A DNA stretch of 57,760 bases from Marine Group II euryarchaeote MED-G35. Lineage in GTDB: Archaea; Thermoplasmatota; Poseidoniia; Poseidoniales; Thalassarchaeaceae. Shown one piece after another: positions 35,387 to 45,000 of the stretch; within the stretch, counting starts at the first letter, position 1, and the number at the start of each line of letters is the position of its first letter. The translations under genes were made by a program, and so were the position numbers. The notes below the pieces were generated by a model that ran no database searches, was not told where the DNA came from, and saw only the letters and a program-made list of their open reading frames with translations. The stretch is from positions 1 to 57,760 of the forward strand of contig NTJS01000008.1 of assembly GCA_002457155.1 (NCBI GenBank), in the 5' to 3' direction.

Positions 35387-36799
35387 ATGGAGGAAAACAG
35401 TGATGCTCGTGGGGCAGTCGGGGAATACAAGGCCGGATGGCATGATCCAGAAAACTCAACGATTAGATTCGACTTTGGCCTTTCAGAGGAGGTAGTTAGG
35501 GAAATATCCCGTCTAAAGAATGAGCCCCAGTGGATGACTGAGATTCGGGTTAAGGCATTCAAACACTTCATACAAAGGCCTATGCCGACATGGGGCAACA
35601 TGTCGATGTTGGAGGAAATTGACTTCGACAATATCTGCTACTTTCTGAGATCATCTGATTCAACCAAGAATGACTGGGATGACGTGCCGGATGACATCAG
35701 AAATACATTCGAAAGGCTTGGAATACCAGAAGCAGAGCAGAAGTGGTTGTCAGGAGTATCAGCTCAATACGAGTCAGAAACAGTATACCACAGCATCCGT
35801 GAGGACTTGGAAAGGCAAGGGGTAATTTTCCTAGACATGGACAGCGGACTGAGCGAATACCCCGAGATCGTGAAAAAGTGGTTCTGTTCGGTAGTGCCTT
35901 ACTCCGATAACAAATTCTCTGCGCTAAACACCGCAGTCTGGTCAGGTGGATCGTTCATATATGTCCCAGAAGGGGTTCATGTTGAGATGCCGGTTCAGGC
36001 ATACTTTCGGATCAACGCGAAGAATATGGGGCAGTTCGAGAGAACTCTGATTATTGCCGACAAAGGGAGCAGCATCCATTACGTCGAAGGATGTACCGCC
36101 CCTACCTACTCGACTGACTCTTTACACTCAGCAGTAGTGGAATTGATAGCACTTCCAGGCTCACACATTCGGTACTCTACTATCCAAAACTGGAGTTCAA
36201 ATGTATACAATCTAGTAACAAAGAGAGGGATAGCGCATGAAAAGGCGAAGATTGAGTGGGTTGATGGAAACATCGGAAGTAAACTAACCATGAAGTATCC
36301 CGCTGTGATTCTTAAGGGAGAAGGGAGCCATGCAGAAGTGATTTCGGTCGCATATTCTGGAGAAGGTCAGCACCAAGATGCAGGGGCCAAGATTCATCAC
36401 CTAGCATCCAACACAACCAGCAAAATCCTCTCAAAGAGCATTAGCAAAAATGGAGGCAGGGGGTCTTACAGGGGCATGGTGACAGTTTCGCCCAAAGCGA
36501 ATAACTGCAAGCTTAATGTTGTCTGTGATGCCCTAATCCTGGATGAGGGGAGCAGATCAGACACGTACCCTACAATGGAAGTAGCAAACCCAACTGCAAG
36601 ATGCGAGCACGAGGCAAGCGTTTCCAAGGTTAGCGATGAGCAATTATTCTACCTTATGAGTCGTGGACACACAGAGGAAGAGTCCCTAGCAATGATTGTC
36701 AACGGTTTCTTCGAGCCCTTCACCAGGGAACTACCCATGGAATACGCAGTGGAACTCAATCAACTGATGGCTCTTGAGATGGAAGGAAGCATAGGTTGA
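35387..36799 (+). CDS. sufB: Fe-S cluster scaffold SufB
   Basis: 470 residues, normal length. [19 protein letters not shown] (about 189-207), [13 protein letters not shown] (227-239, with the cysteine position seen in SufB), and [21 protein letters not shown] at the C-terminus are hallmarks of SufB. The right-handed beta-helix core carries the persulfide tunnel. It starts 9 bases after sufC and ends 9 bases before sufD. There is no SufS or SufE/SufU gene in the cluster. Confidence 0.96.
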   Translation: MEENSDARGAVGEYKAGWHDPENSTIRFDFGLSEEVVREISRLKNEPQWMTEIRVKAFKHFIQRPMPTWGNMSMLEEIDFDNICYFLRSSDSTKNDWDDVPDDIRNTFERLGIPEAEQKWLSGVSAQYESETVYHSIREDLERQGVIFLDMDSGLSEYPEIVKKWFCSVVPYSDNKFSALNTAVWSGGSFIYVPEGVHVEMPVQAYFRINAKNMGQFERTLIIADKGSSIHYVEGCTAPTYSTDSLHSAVVELIALPGSHIRYSTIQNWSSNVYNLVTKRGIAHEKAKIEWVDGNIGSKLTMKYPAVILKGEGSHAEVISVAYSGEGQHQDAGAKIHHLASNTTSKILSKSISKNGGRGSYRGMVTVSPKANNCKLNVVCDALILDEGSRSDTYPTMEVANPTARCEHEASVSKVSDEQLFYLMSRGHTEEESLAMIVNGFFEPFTRELPMEYAVELNQLMALEMEGSIG

Positions 36800-36808
36800 G
36801 GCCGGATT

Positions 36809-37912
36809 ATGGATTCGGCTTCGAGGTACCTCAGTCTGGAGAAGCCAAACAAGGCAGATCATCTCTGGAGGTACACACCCTGGAAGAAGGTCCATCCCAC
36901 TGGAGACGTGTCCGAGATCCCCCTACTAGGGCAACCTGAGATTAGCTTGGGCGTCATTGATGGTTCGGACCTCCCTCCAGGAATCGAGTTGAAACTAGGC
37001 GCAGCAGGGGAGCCTGATTTCTCCAGGAGTAGTGCTTTTACAAATTCATTCCTTCATGCCTCGGCAGAGTCTTCTCAATGGACGTTGGTCGTGGACAAGG
37101 GTTTCTCTTCAGAGAAACCAATCATTCTTGAGGTTGATACAGGCGATTCCCCATCCATTGCACATATCTCATTGGAAATAGGGAAGACATCGGAATTTGA
37201 GTTGATAACCAGAGTCACTGGTAGCAGCGAATGGTTCGGACTACTTAGGACCGGTCAGATTCAAGATGGAGCAGTGGTGAATGATGTTGTAATCGGACTC
37301 CTAGAGAGGGGAACTATGCTGCGCTCCGACAGTATTGACATTTGCCGAGATGCTCAAGTAAGAGCGGGTACTGTTTCTTCCGGTTCGGAGAGGACGAAGA
37401 GCGATCTACGGTACATTATGGGGGAATCTGGTGGAAACATCAGGGTCCTGGGATCGATCCTATCTACGGATTCAATGCACTTGGATCACCACATAGAAAT
37501 CCACCATGAAGCGCCGGAAACATACAGCCGGCTATCGTGGCACTCTGCTTGTGGAGGGAAAAGCAGGACCATAGGAACTGGGATGCTAACCATCAGAAAA
37601 GGCTCCAGAGGAGCAGATGCAGCACAGATTTTTCACAACCTACTGCTTTCCAAATCGGCAGAGGCCGATTCTATCCCAGAACTGGAGGTGATGGAGAATG
37701 ACGTCGTTGGTTGTGGGCATGGCACGGCAAATGGACCCATTGACGAAGAGCAGATGTTTTACCTCAAGACCAGGGGATTCGATGAGGATGATGCAAAGAG
37801 ATCATTGATTGCGGCGTTCCTCAATTCAACTCTCTCGGAGATGGGAGGGGAGGCCCTACACGAATGGCTCGTAGGCGAGTTATCTCTCCAACTGGAAGCC
37901 CTCAACGCGTGA
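36809..37912 (+). CDS. sufD: Fe-S cluster assembly protein SufD
   Basis: 367 residues. It pairs with SufB: LDHHIEIHHEAPETYSRL, SRGADAAQIFHNLLLSKSAEADSIPELEV and CGHGTANGPIDEEQMFYLKTRG (about 306-327) show the conserved C-terminal beta-helix, including the Cys-Gly-His of SufD. The N-terminal helical domain (DHLWRYTPWKKV) is short. It is third in sufCBD, followed 24 bases later by a Cys-rich micro-ORF. Confidence 0.93.
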   Translation: MDSASRYLSLEKPNKADHLWRYTPWKKVHPTGDVSEIPLLGQPEISLGVIDGSDLPPGIELKLGAAGEPDFSRSSAFTNSFLHASAESSQWTLVVDKGFSSEKPIILEVDTGDSPSIAHISLEIGKTSEFELITRVTGSSEWFGLLRTGQIQDGAVVNDVVIGLLERGTMLRSDSIDICRDAQVRAGTVSSGSERTKSDLRYIMGESGGNIRVLGSILSTDSMHLDHHIEIHHEAPETYSRLSWHSACGGKSRTIGTGMLTIRKGSRGADAAQIFHNLLLSKSAEADSIPELEVMENDVVGCGHGTANGPIDEEQMFYLKTRGFDEDDAKRSLIAAFLNSTLSEMGGEALHEWLVGELSLQLEALNA

Positions 37913-37935
37913 GAAGGGGAAATTAATTTAGCCCG

Positions 37936-38094
37936 ATGTCAGACGATTTAGGCATGGATAGTGATCATTGCAAGGATTTTCTCTGCCTATGTGGTTTCAG
38001 GGGGGATGCCATTCCAATGCGGCAGCACATGGAGTGCCCTCGTTGCTTCAGAGTGGTTGAGGCGTGTTGCGAAGGGGTTCCCGAATATTGCTAA
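37936..38094 (+). CDS. 52-residue cysteine-rich micro-protein downstream of sufD
   Basis: An ATG at 37936 opens a 52-residue frame with eight cysteines: C12, C17, C19, C34, C37, C44, C45 and C52, plus two histidines (H11, H31). CLC and CPRC followed by CC and a C-terminal Cys suggest one or two zinc or Fe-S sites. No family is recognised. It begins 24 bases after the sufD stop on the same strand and ends before DUF2085, so it could be the last gene of the suf transcript. No strong Shine-Dalgarno sequence precedes it. The unusual cysteine density argues for a real gene rather than chance. Confidence 0.6.
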   Translation: MSDDLGMDSDHCKDFLCLCGFRGDAIPMRQHMECPRCFRVVEACCEGVPEYC

Positions 38095-38136
38095 CCTAAC
38101 AAACGAGTTTGGATAGTTTTTACTGATGGTGAATTA

Positions 38137-38928
38137 GTGAAATCTATGAAGGCAGTCTTTTCAGCGCCAATTGGGGAACAAATGCTTCTGAAAAATGGAT
38201 TGCGGGACAGGGGGCACGAGGAGAGGGTCTCCAAGATTCTAGGTGGTGTCGCATTTGGATACCTTGCATTATGCTTCATAGCTCCCTATCTTCTTCCCTC
38301 GGATTCAGTGCCAGAGCTCTCAGGAAGAGCAAATGCTATCGATTATGCATTCGAAAACAGTTGGGGAAATGATGGTCATGAAGAAGGGGGTTCGGTTGGC
38401 CATGACCAGTCGCTGCACGGTGGTAAATTTGTGTGGAGTGAATTGAATCCAATTTGGGCACTGGCATATGGTTTTGGAGATTTGAATTGTCATCAAAAAC
38501 ATGAGAGATCGTGGGAAATAAATGGCAATCAGATGCCAGTATGTGCAAGGGACATCGGAATATTCCTAGGATTCTCCCTGGGTTGCCTTTTCTTCTTGTT
38601 GAGAGGTGTCAACAGATGGACTGTTAGGGATACGTTCCTTTCAGTATTCCCTGACAAATGGCTATTCGAGATTTACGAGAAAGACAAGCGGATGATTGTG
38701 ATGCTATCGATAATGGGCATGGGGTTGGTTCCAATGGGGATTGATGGTTTCACTCAATTGCTTCTCGGTTCATACGAGTCAAACAATTTGCTCAGGATCA
38801 TCACGGGATCAGGTGCAGGGTTCGTTGGCGGTTGGTGGTTTTGTTCGGCATTCTCAGCTAGACCCAAATTCTTCCAAGAAGCTGCCAACGTCACGCTTCC
38901 CGCTGGTTCCAGACTAGTAGTAAAGTGA
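38137..38928 (+). CDS. DUF2085 membrane protein
   Basis: 263 residues from GTG 38137, or 260 from the ATG at 38146. Four to five transmembrane helices surround a region with NCHQKHERSWEINGNQMPVCARDIGIFLGF, the DUF2085 core (CHQ...ERS...Q.PVCAR..GIY.G). GLVPMGIDGFTQLL and ESNNLLRIITGSGAGFVGGWW complete the family pattern. Function is unknown. The conserved Cys and His residues could bind metal. It is 42 bp after the Cys-rich micro-ORF. Its 3' end is two bases from the convergent thymidylate kinase fusion. Confidence 0.82.
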   Translation: MKSMKAVFSAPIGEQMLLKNGLRDRGHEERVSKILGGVAFGYLALCFIAPYLLPSDSVPELSGRANAIDYAFENSWGNDGHEEGGSVGHDQSLHGGKFVWSELNPIWALAYGFGDLNCHQKHERSWEINGNQMPVCARDIGIFLGFSLGCLFFLLRGVNRWTVRDTFLSVFPDKWLFEIYEKDKRMIVMLSIMGMGLVPMGIDGFTQLLLGSYESNNLLRIITGSGAGFVGGWWFCSAFSARPKFFQEAANVTLPAGSRLVVK

Positions 38929-38930
38929 TT

Positions 38931-40265
38931 TCACTTTCCTAACCACCAATCGACCAAGGATTCGATATTCTCGGGGGCTGGCCTCCCCTCTATCCCACTG
39001 CCTAATATCGACAATCGGCTGATTGTTTCCATCAATGCACGCTCATGCCTCCCCGATTTGACCATCTGCCCCAAGGAGAAGCGGATGTGCGTACCCGGGT
39101 TGAGAGACTGCCATCTACTGATTTCCTTACGAAGGGGCCAAATTGCGAGAACAAGACGTCCAAATGGGAAGATCTCCTCTCTTAACTGTGATTTTGGTGC
39201 CTCTCGCCCGACTAGATTCTTCCTCCTGTAGACCCAACCCAGTTCTTTGAGGAACCTGATTATCCTCTGCGTGTGCCTTTTAGAAACAGATCGAACCGGC
39301 CCCATTGAAGATCTGAGTTCGGAAATCTCGGCCGAATTGATTAGAGAAAGAGTACCACATACAGAGGACATTGAGTGGTTTAGGATGTTTTTTGGATAAT
39401 TATGGTGTTCTTTTTCCATTGAGGAAAGGGACTTTTTATGGCTCTCCTGGGTTGATTTGAGGACTTTCCATGGTGCGTCCCCGTCCAACCATCCCAACTT
39501 TGTCTTCGGTGGTGCAATGCCAATATCTGGAAGTGTGCTTTGGTTTTGTGATTCCCTTACAATAGCCCTAATCTGTAATTGGTCAACTTGTTCAATTTCG
39601 ACATTGATTGGAGTTGGTCTGCTGTTCATGAATGAGCGAATTGCCTCCCTCAGGGAGTTACGAAGTTGATTCTGAGTCCCTTCGTTTGAAATCGGGCCCA
39701 GTATTGCACCCATGTCGAATGGGGTTGGCATTTCCATTTCTCCTGAGAGTAGCTGCCTGTATCCATCTCTGATCCGAATCTGTAATTCTGATGTCTCAAA
39801 GTACTCTTCCTTGCTGGAGAGGTCGCGGAGAGTTCCCTTTGAGATTCTCTCCAAGGCGATTTCTGGATCGCAATCTACCCAGATACAAAGATCCGGTATT
39901 AATGCGGCAGAATTAATCTGAGCGGTCCTCTCTAGTCCGATTCCGCCAACAATTCCCTGATACACAAGAGAAGAGTGGACATTTCTCTCACTTACTACTG
40001 CCCTGCCTTCCTGAAGGCGTGGGAGGATCCATCCATGGGAGTGATCCAACCTATCTGCCGCGAAAAGTCCTGCCTCCTGCTCAGGCGATAGTGTCTGTCT
40101 CCTGACTGAATCTATTGCCAGCCTCCCTAATGCGTGATCCCTCCTAGGCTCGGCTGTTACCTCTACAGATCTGAAGCAGAACTCGGATTGGAGAACCTCG
40201 TGCACAATCTGTGTGGCTAGGCCTTTCCCACTGCCATCCCCGCCTTCAATTGAGAACAGATACAT
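38931..40265 (-). CDS. Thymidylate kinase-like protein with a ~230-residue unknown C-terminal domain
   Basis: 444 residues, twice a normal thymidylate kinase. Residues 1-205 are the kinase: FSIEGGDGSGKGL (P-loop, 4-16), a Glu-Pro-Arg-Arg LID/TMP segment (TAEPRRDH), ADRLDHSHGWILPRLQEG and SSLVYQG. The usual DRY of the DRYxxSSxAYQ motif is SERN here. The C-terminal half is unrecognised. It contains a possible winged-helix segment, SAEISELRSSMG through RHTQRIIRFLKELGWV (about 310-345), and an aromatic tail. dTMP kinase activity is likely if the ERN change is tolerated, and the second domain may bind DNA. It is the first gene on this strand before two membrane-protein genes (40282 and 41031). Confidence 0.75.
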   Translation of the reverse strand: MYLFSIEGGDGSGKGLATQIVHEVLQSEFCFRSVEVTAEPRRDHALGRLAIDSVRRQTLSPEQEAGLFAADRLDHSHGWILPRLQEGRAVVSERNVHSSLVYQGIVGGIGLERTAQINSAALIPDLCIWVDCDPEIALERISKGTLRDLSSKEEYFETSELQIRIRDGYRQLLSGEMEMPTPFDMGAILGPISNEGTQNQLRNSLREAIRSFMNSRPTPINVEIEQVDQLQIRAIVRESQNQSTLPDIGIAPPKTKLGWLDGDAPWKVLKSTQESHKKSLSSMEKEHHNYPKNILNHSMSSVCGTLSLINSAEISELRSSMGPVRSVSKRHTQRIIRFLKELGWVYRRKNLVGREAPKSQLREEIFPFGRLVLAIWPLRKEISRWQSLNPGTHIRFSLGQMVKSGRHERALMETISRLSILGSGIEGRPAPENIESLVDWWLGK

Positions 40266-40281
40266 GCGACTCTCCTGATGC

Positions 40282-41022
40282 CTAATGGCGGCTACCAGAA
40301 AACTGTTCCTTAGACAATGTCACCAGCCCCATGCCAATCAAAATTAGTAAAGGGCCGATGAAAATCATCCCCCTGCTCCAGAGACCTAGGAAGGAAAGCC
40401 ACCACGATCTTCTGTAGCTATTGCCACGATAGGCCTCGACTCCGCCATAGACTCCCATTAGTCCTAGAAGCACGGTCATCAAGGCAATAGCAGTGGCAAT
40501 TGAAACCGAATTAGACTGGTAACTCTCGCCACGTCTGTCGATTACGTTCTCGCCATTTCCCTCAGACATGGTGATGACTATCTGGGCTTCGTCTCCAGGA
40601 ACGAAAAACAACTTAGTCGTATTATTCCCGCTATGCGTAAACGATAGTAGAGCAGGTTCTCTACGGATTTCAGGGACAGTGAACCTACCGTCTGAATCTG
40701 TAAATGTCTCCTTTCCGGTAGTTGCACCCTCCACAGAAAGAAGCCTCACCCTCACTCCTTCGACTGGTTCTCCGCCCGAGGCATTTCCAGTCCTTTCTGA
40801 GATTACGATGCCGGATACGTCAGAATATTCCTCGGATGAGTCTAGAGAAGCTGAGAGAATCTCATCTGGATTTCCTGAGACGAGGAGGATCCCCAACTGC
40901 ACGCCGAGAAGGCTACCGATAATGATTAAAATCGCCCCTGCAACCCTCGTCGATGGTTCTTCGGAAATGTCTTCCATGAAATACTCGAGATCGATGCCTC
41001 CGTCGACATCTTCGTCGGCCAT
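40282..41022 (-). CDS. Membrane protein with a carboxypeptidase-regulatory-like (Ig) domain
   Basis: 246 residues. An N-terminal acidic cytoplasmic segment is followed by a transmembrane helix (about 27-48), then an exported domain with VSGIVISERTGN, VEGVRVRLLSVEG, TFTDSDGRFTVPEI and FTHSGNNTTKL, the pattern of the CarboxypepD_reg fold. Two further helices follow (about 172-196 and 214-238). It lies eight bases downstream of the glutaminyl cyclase gene on the same strand, so they are probably co-expressed. No enzymatic residue is seen. It may be a surface adaptor. Confidence 0.7.
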   Translation of the reverse strand: MADEDVDGGIDLEYFMEDISEEPSTRVAGAILIIIGSLLGVQLGILLVSGNPDEILSASLDSSEEYSDVSGIVISERTGNASGGEPVEGVRVRLLSVEGATTGKETFTDSDGRFTVPEIRREPALLSFTHSGNNTTKLFFVPGDEAQIVITMSEGNGENVIDRRGESYQSNSVSIATAIALMTVLLGLMGVYGGVEAYRGNSYRRSWWLSFLGLWSRGMIFIGPLLILIGMGLVTLSKEQFSGSRH

Positions 41023-41030
41023 GTCACGCC

Positions 41031-41981
41031 CTAACGATGGGAGTCCTTGAAGTTGGGCGTTTCCAGATCTTTCTTCTTGGGGATAATTCGGAATATGAAA
41101 GGCACCAATACTATCGTTACTACAATTATCGCCATCAATGTGAACAATTGTGAGTCATCGTCAACACTCAATTTCTCTTCTGGGATCGTGAAATTGACCA
41201 AGTACATCTGCGTCCAGTTCTTCCCCGTAATCCAGAAACTCCCAGAGTTCTGATCAAATGCGATGCCATTCAATACCTCTTCATTGCCATTTCCTTGAAT
41301 GGAAGTGACAGCCAATGGGGATGAGAAAAAGTCCACCTTACCTGAAGTGGATGAGATTCTCAGGATTGTCTCCTCCATCCAAATGTTTGCATATATTTTG
41401 TCATCTACACATTCCAATTCATTTAGATTTGGAACGGGAACTCCATCCCAAGTTACCATTGTGGTGAAATCTATTTCAAAGCTATCTGGATCTCTAAATG
41501 AAAGCTCAGAGGTCCCATTGGATGTAACGATGTGCTCTCCATTGTAGCATATTCCCCAACCCTCGCCTTCGAAACTGAAGTTTCCAATTATACTAAAATT
41601 CGAGATGTGAAACTCCAATGCCACTCCTGCCCTCCAAGTCAGCATAATGATTGACTGGTCCTTTACGGTGATTCCTTCTCCGAAGTAAGAGTCATCAATC
41701 TTAGTCTGTCTGATGATCTCTCCATTTTGTGAGTCGATCTCGCTAATTCTAGAATGACCATAAAGGCCCGAACTCTCGAAAATTGAGTTTTCCAATACTT
41801 CCAGCCCTTGTGTGAACGAAGATGAGTCGTGAGGCAGTGTTCGCAATATCTCAATATCCCTCTCTTCGGCCATATTATTGCCCTCCTCGGCCATTGACAT
41901 CTGTGAAAGGAGGATGAGGAGCATTGCGATGGGAACGATTGATGGCCCCGTCCCCCTGCCCATGTACGAACGATGCTCCAT
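41031..41981 (-). CDS. Glutaminyl-peptide cyclotransferase (plant/bacterial type), exported and membrane-anchored
   Basis: 316 residues. After a signal peptide (about 12-32) come the conserved motifs of this beta-propeller enzyme: SFTQGLEV (about 58-65), MLTWRAGVALEF, EGEGWGICYNGEH, NLNELECVDDKIYANIW and LNGIAFDQ. A transmembrane helix (about 282-303) and a basic tail end the protein. It turns N-terminal Gln of exported proteins into pyroglutamate. At least two exported proteins in this window are predicted to begin with Gln after signal cleavage. It is divergent from the PKD protein gene. Family assignment is strong; the anchored form is less common. Confidence 0.88.
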   Translation of the reverse strand: MEHRSYMGRGTGPSIVPIAMLLILLSQMSMAEEGNNMAEERDIEILRTLPHDSSSFTQGLEVLENSIFESSGLYGHSRISEIDSQNGEIIRQTKIDDSYFGEGITVKDQSIIMLTWRAGVALEFHISNFSIIGNFSFEGEGWGICYNGEHIVTSNGTSELSFRDPDSFEIDFTTMVTWDGVPVPNLNELECVDDKIYANIWMEETILRISSTSGKVDFFSSPLAVTSIQGNGNEEVLNGIAFDQNSGSFWITGKNWTQMYLVNFTIPEEKLSVDDDSQLFTLMAIIVVTIVLVPFIFRIIPKKKDLETPNFKDSHR

Positions 41982-41984
41982 CGA

Positions 41985-42036
41985 TGTTAAAATACGTCCT
42001 CGAGCAGTTTGGAGCAGATTGGTAAACGAGGTGCTA
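41985..42036 (+). promoter_or_regulatory. Candidate promoter and ribosome site of the PKD protein gene
   Basis: A TTAAAATAC element at 41988-41996 is TATA-like and lies 40-50 bases before the ATG at 42037. GAGGTG at 42028-42033 is the ribosome site that places the start at 42037 (or 42040), excluding the much longer upstream frame that overlaps the cyclase gene. Confidence 0.35.
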
Positions 42037-45000
42037 ATGATGAGTGGTGGTTCGGAAATCTACTCTACTAGGAAATCTGTGTTGGCAGTAGTTTCGTTAC
42101 TAGTAGTTTTAACTGCCCCCATTTTTTCCTCTGAGGGGCTAGCGAGCACTGGAGGACAACCAAGAAGTTGCCTGAATACATGGTCAGTGGACGATACAGA
42201 CAACATGACTACCAATGACGGGACCTTTGCTGTAACTGTGGAGAAAATCTCCACCAACGCAGCGATTTTCGTAGAAGACGGTCAAATCGTTTCTTCTACT
42301 GTTTTGAATGATATTGTGTCAAACTGGGAGTCCATCATTTTCCCTTCCACTACTAACTACTTCGGGACTCCTCCGGACATTGATGACAATTGTCAGATAG
42401 AAATTGCCATTCTATCAATAGATGGGCCTAGTGGGGAGGAGGGTTATTTTGAATCTGGAGTTTCATCGATACGTGAGGCAATATTCCTAGATATCGATGA
42501 TCTGTCGGAAAGAAATCGAGTTATGGCGCACGAGTTTGGGCAATTGATTCATCACGAGAATGACCCTTTCGAATATATTTGGATCGATGAAGGCGCAGCG
42601 GGTCTTTCTGAGTTTATTAGCTTCGGAGAGTCGGTGGATCTAGAAGAGGAGGCAAACTCATGGACTCTGAACTCGAGTACAAGTTTGAGATGGTGGGACG
42701 GAAGAAATTCTGATATCGGTTCGAGTTTCCTGTTCTTGGCATATTTGGCAGACAAATTAGGCGGACCTGCTGCAATCAGAGAGTTGGTCTCTAACCCATC
42801 CCTAGGGGGAAATGGGGTTGAAAGCCTAGCCAGAAACCCTGGTCCGGGATCTACCCCAATAGGAACCTCAATGAGTGAGATCTTTGCAAACTTCAGTGCT
42901 GCAGTTACTCTGGATAGTGCTCAGGGTGCGTTTGGTTTCTCCGATCTTGACTTGGTCGAGGATTGCTCAAATGGTGGCTTCTGTAGGGGATCCGTCAGCG
43001 CGGAGAACGATCAGTGGTCAGAGGCGTGGCAATCTCCAGGACACTCAGTAGAGGGATGGGGGCTCAAATCATTCAGATTCACACAAGGTGATGGTTACCC
43101 GTTGAGCATCATGGTTCAACCGGACAGATTCGGTTTCGAAGGAGTCGTTCTTTCCAAAGAGGAGTCTTCTGGGACTTGGACTATGGACAAACTGAGGATT
43201 GATTCGAGCGATGGTAGAGGAACTGGACTAGTTCACGGTTTTGGAAATGCCACCTCCGAGGTTCTGCTCCTAGTCTGGTACAACTCCCTTGTCGATGACT
43301 GTGATTTCGACTTTGCGAATTGTGGAGTACTTTCTGGGGGCAATTACCCAATCGGGTCATTTACCGTAAGTGCCAGTCAGGTAACGAGCCCTGCTGAGGT
43401 GTCGATAGGATCGATAGATGGTTTTGATCGGGACGGTGACTTCCTTGATGATAGCGTGGAAATTGAAATTGGCGTCAGTTCGAGTGCATTTTCAGAGGCT
43501 CTGTCTGTAGAATTCTCGGCATTCGCCAATAATTCACTATATGATTCTGCGGATTTCATGGTCTCAGTAGGAAACTCTGAACCGGAAATAATCTCAGTTT
43601 GGTTTACTCCCCCATTTACCAGTGATTGGACATTTACAGCTAAGGTCAGAGACATTACTGGGGAATTGCAGGACTTGGCCCAATCACTCCCTCAACAGAT
43701 TTTCAACATGAAACCAGTTGGATCAGGAACAATCTCATCCAATGAAACACAGACATGGACGCAAACGTACATCTTTGGAGGGGGTTACGACTCTTGGGGA
43801 TTCGGTTTCCAAAACGGTTCTTTCGGGCACAATGATACCCCGCAATCGTACATCTGGGATCTGGGCGACGGGAATTCTTCGAGTTTGAAGAATCCTGTTC
43901 ATTCGTTCACGGAGGAAGGGGACTACGTGATCACCCTTCTAGTCAGGGATCATGGGGGTTTCTTTTCTGAAACAATTTCATGGGAAATCTCGGTAAATGA
44001 TACCTCTGAGCCGATTCCTGAAATTTCTGTGGATGGTTTGGCTATCCAAGAGGAATTGACAGTTCAGACGAACCAGAGAATACAATTCTCGGCCTTCGGG
44101 ACGTCTGACAACGTTCCCGTGGACAAATTATTTTTCTCATGGAACTGGGGTGATGGATCTGGCGACTCTGGCACGGGAATCTTCGAAATTGGCCATTCGT
44201 GGGTAGATGGCAGTAGCGATGGCACTGCATACTCATTGGAGCTGTTGGTCAGTGATGGTCACCAATCGGCTCAGAAGTCCATCCTAGTCACGGTTCTAAA
44301 CCGGGCACCTTACCAGATTTTCTCTGAAGATCTGGAGGGCTTTGCGGTTACTCCCCTAGAGATGCCGGATGTTTTCGAGGACGAAGATGGGGTAATTGCC
44401 GAATTCAGATGGACTTTCGAAGGAGGCGTCAACTTGGGAGGAGTGGGGGTCTCACTTGCATCCGATTTCACCGAAACGAGTTCATTCGAAGCCAATCCTA
44501 TCGTCAGTTGGAAGGAACCAGGGGTGAAAAACGTAACACTAGAGGTGGCTGATGATGATGGAAACACATCCATCGCGTACTTGGAAGTAGAAATCCTAAA
44601 TCAACGACCAGTTGCACTTTTCGAGCGCCCTTCTGATGGAGAAATCGGTGATGCTTACATTTTCAGTAGTTCATCGTTCGATCCTGACGGAGATTCGTCT
44701 GCATTATCCCACTACTGGACTTTCTCAGACCGAGGCTCACCCATTGAGAATACCACTTCCGTAAGTAGGACTTTTTCTAACCCTGGACTTCACAGTGTTT
44801 CACTAGTAGTCGTCGACGAGAGAGGTTTAGATTCGGCTCCGAAGACTTTCCTGCTGTATATCGGAAACCCATTGCCAGTCCCAATAATGTCATTCATCTG
44901 CCCTAGTGATGAGGGGGGATTATTGTTTGAACTCCCTGATGATGTGGGAGAAGTAGTTACCTGGAAGATCCCAAGGACAGCGGAAGGAGGGGCCTTTGTT

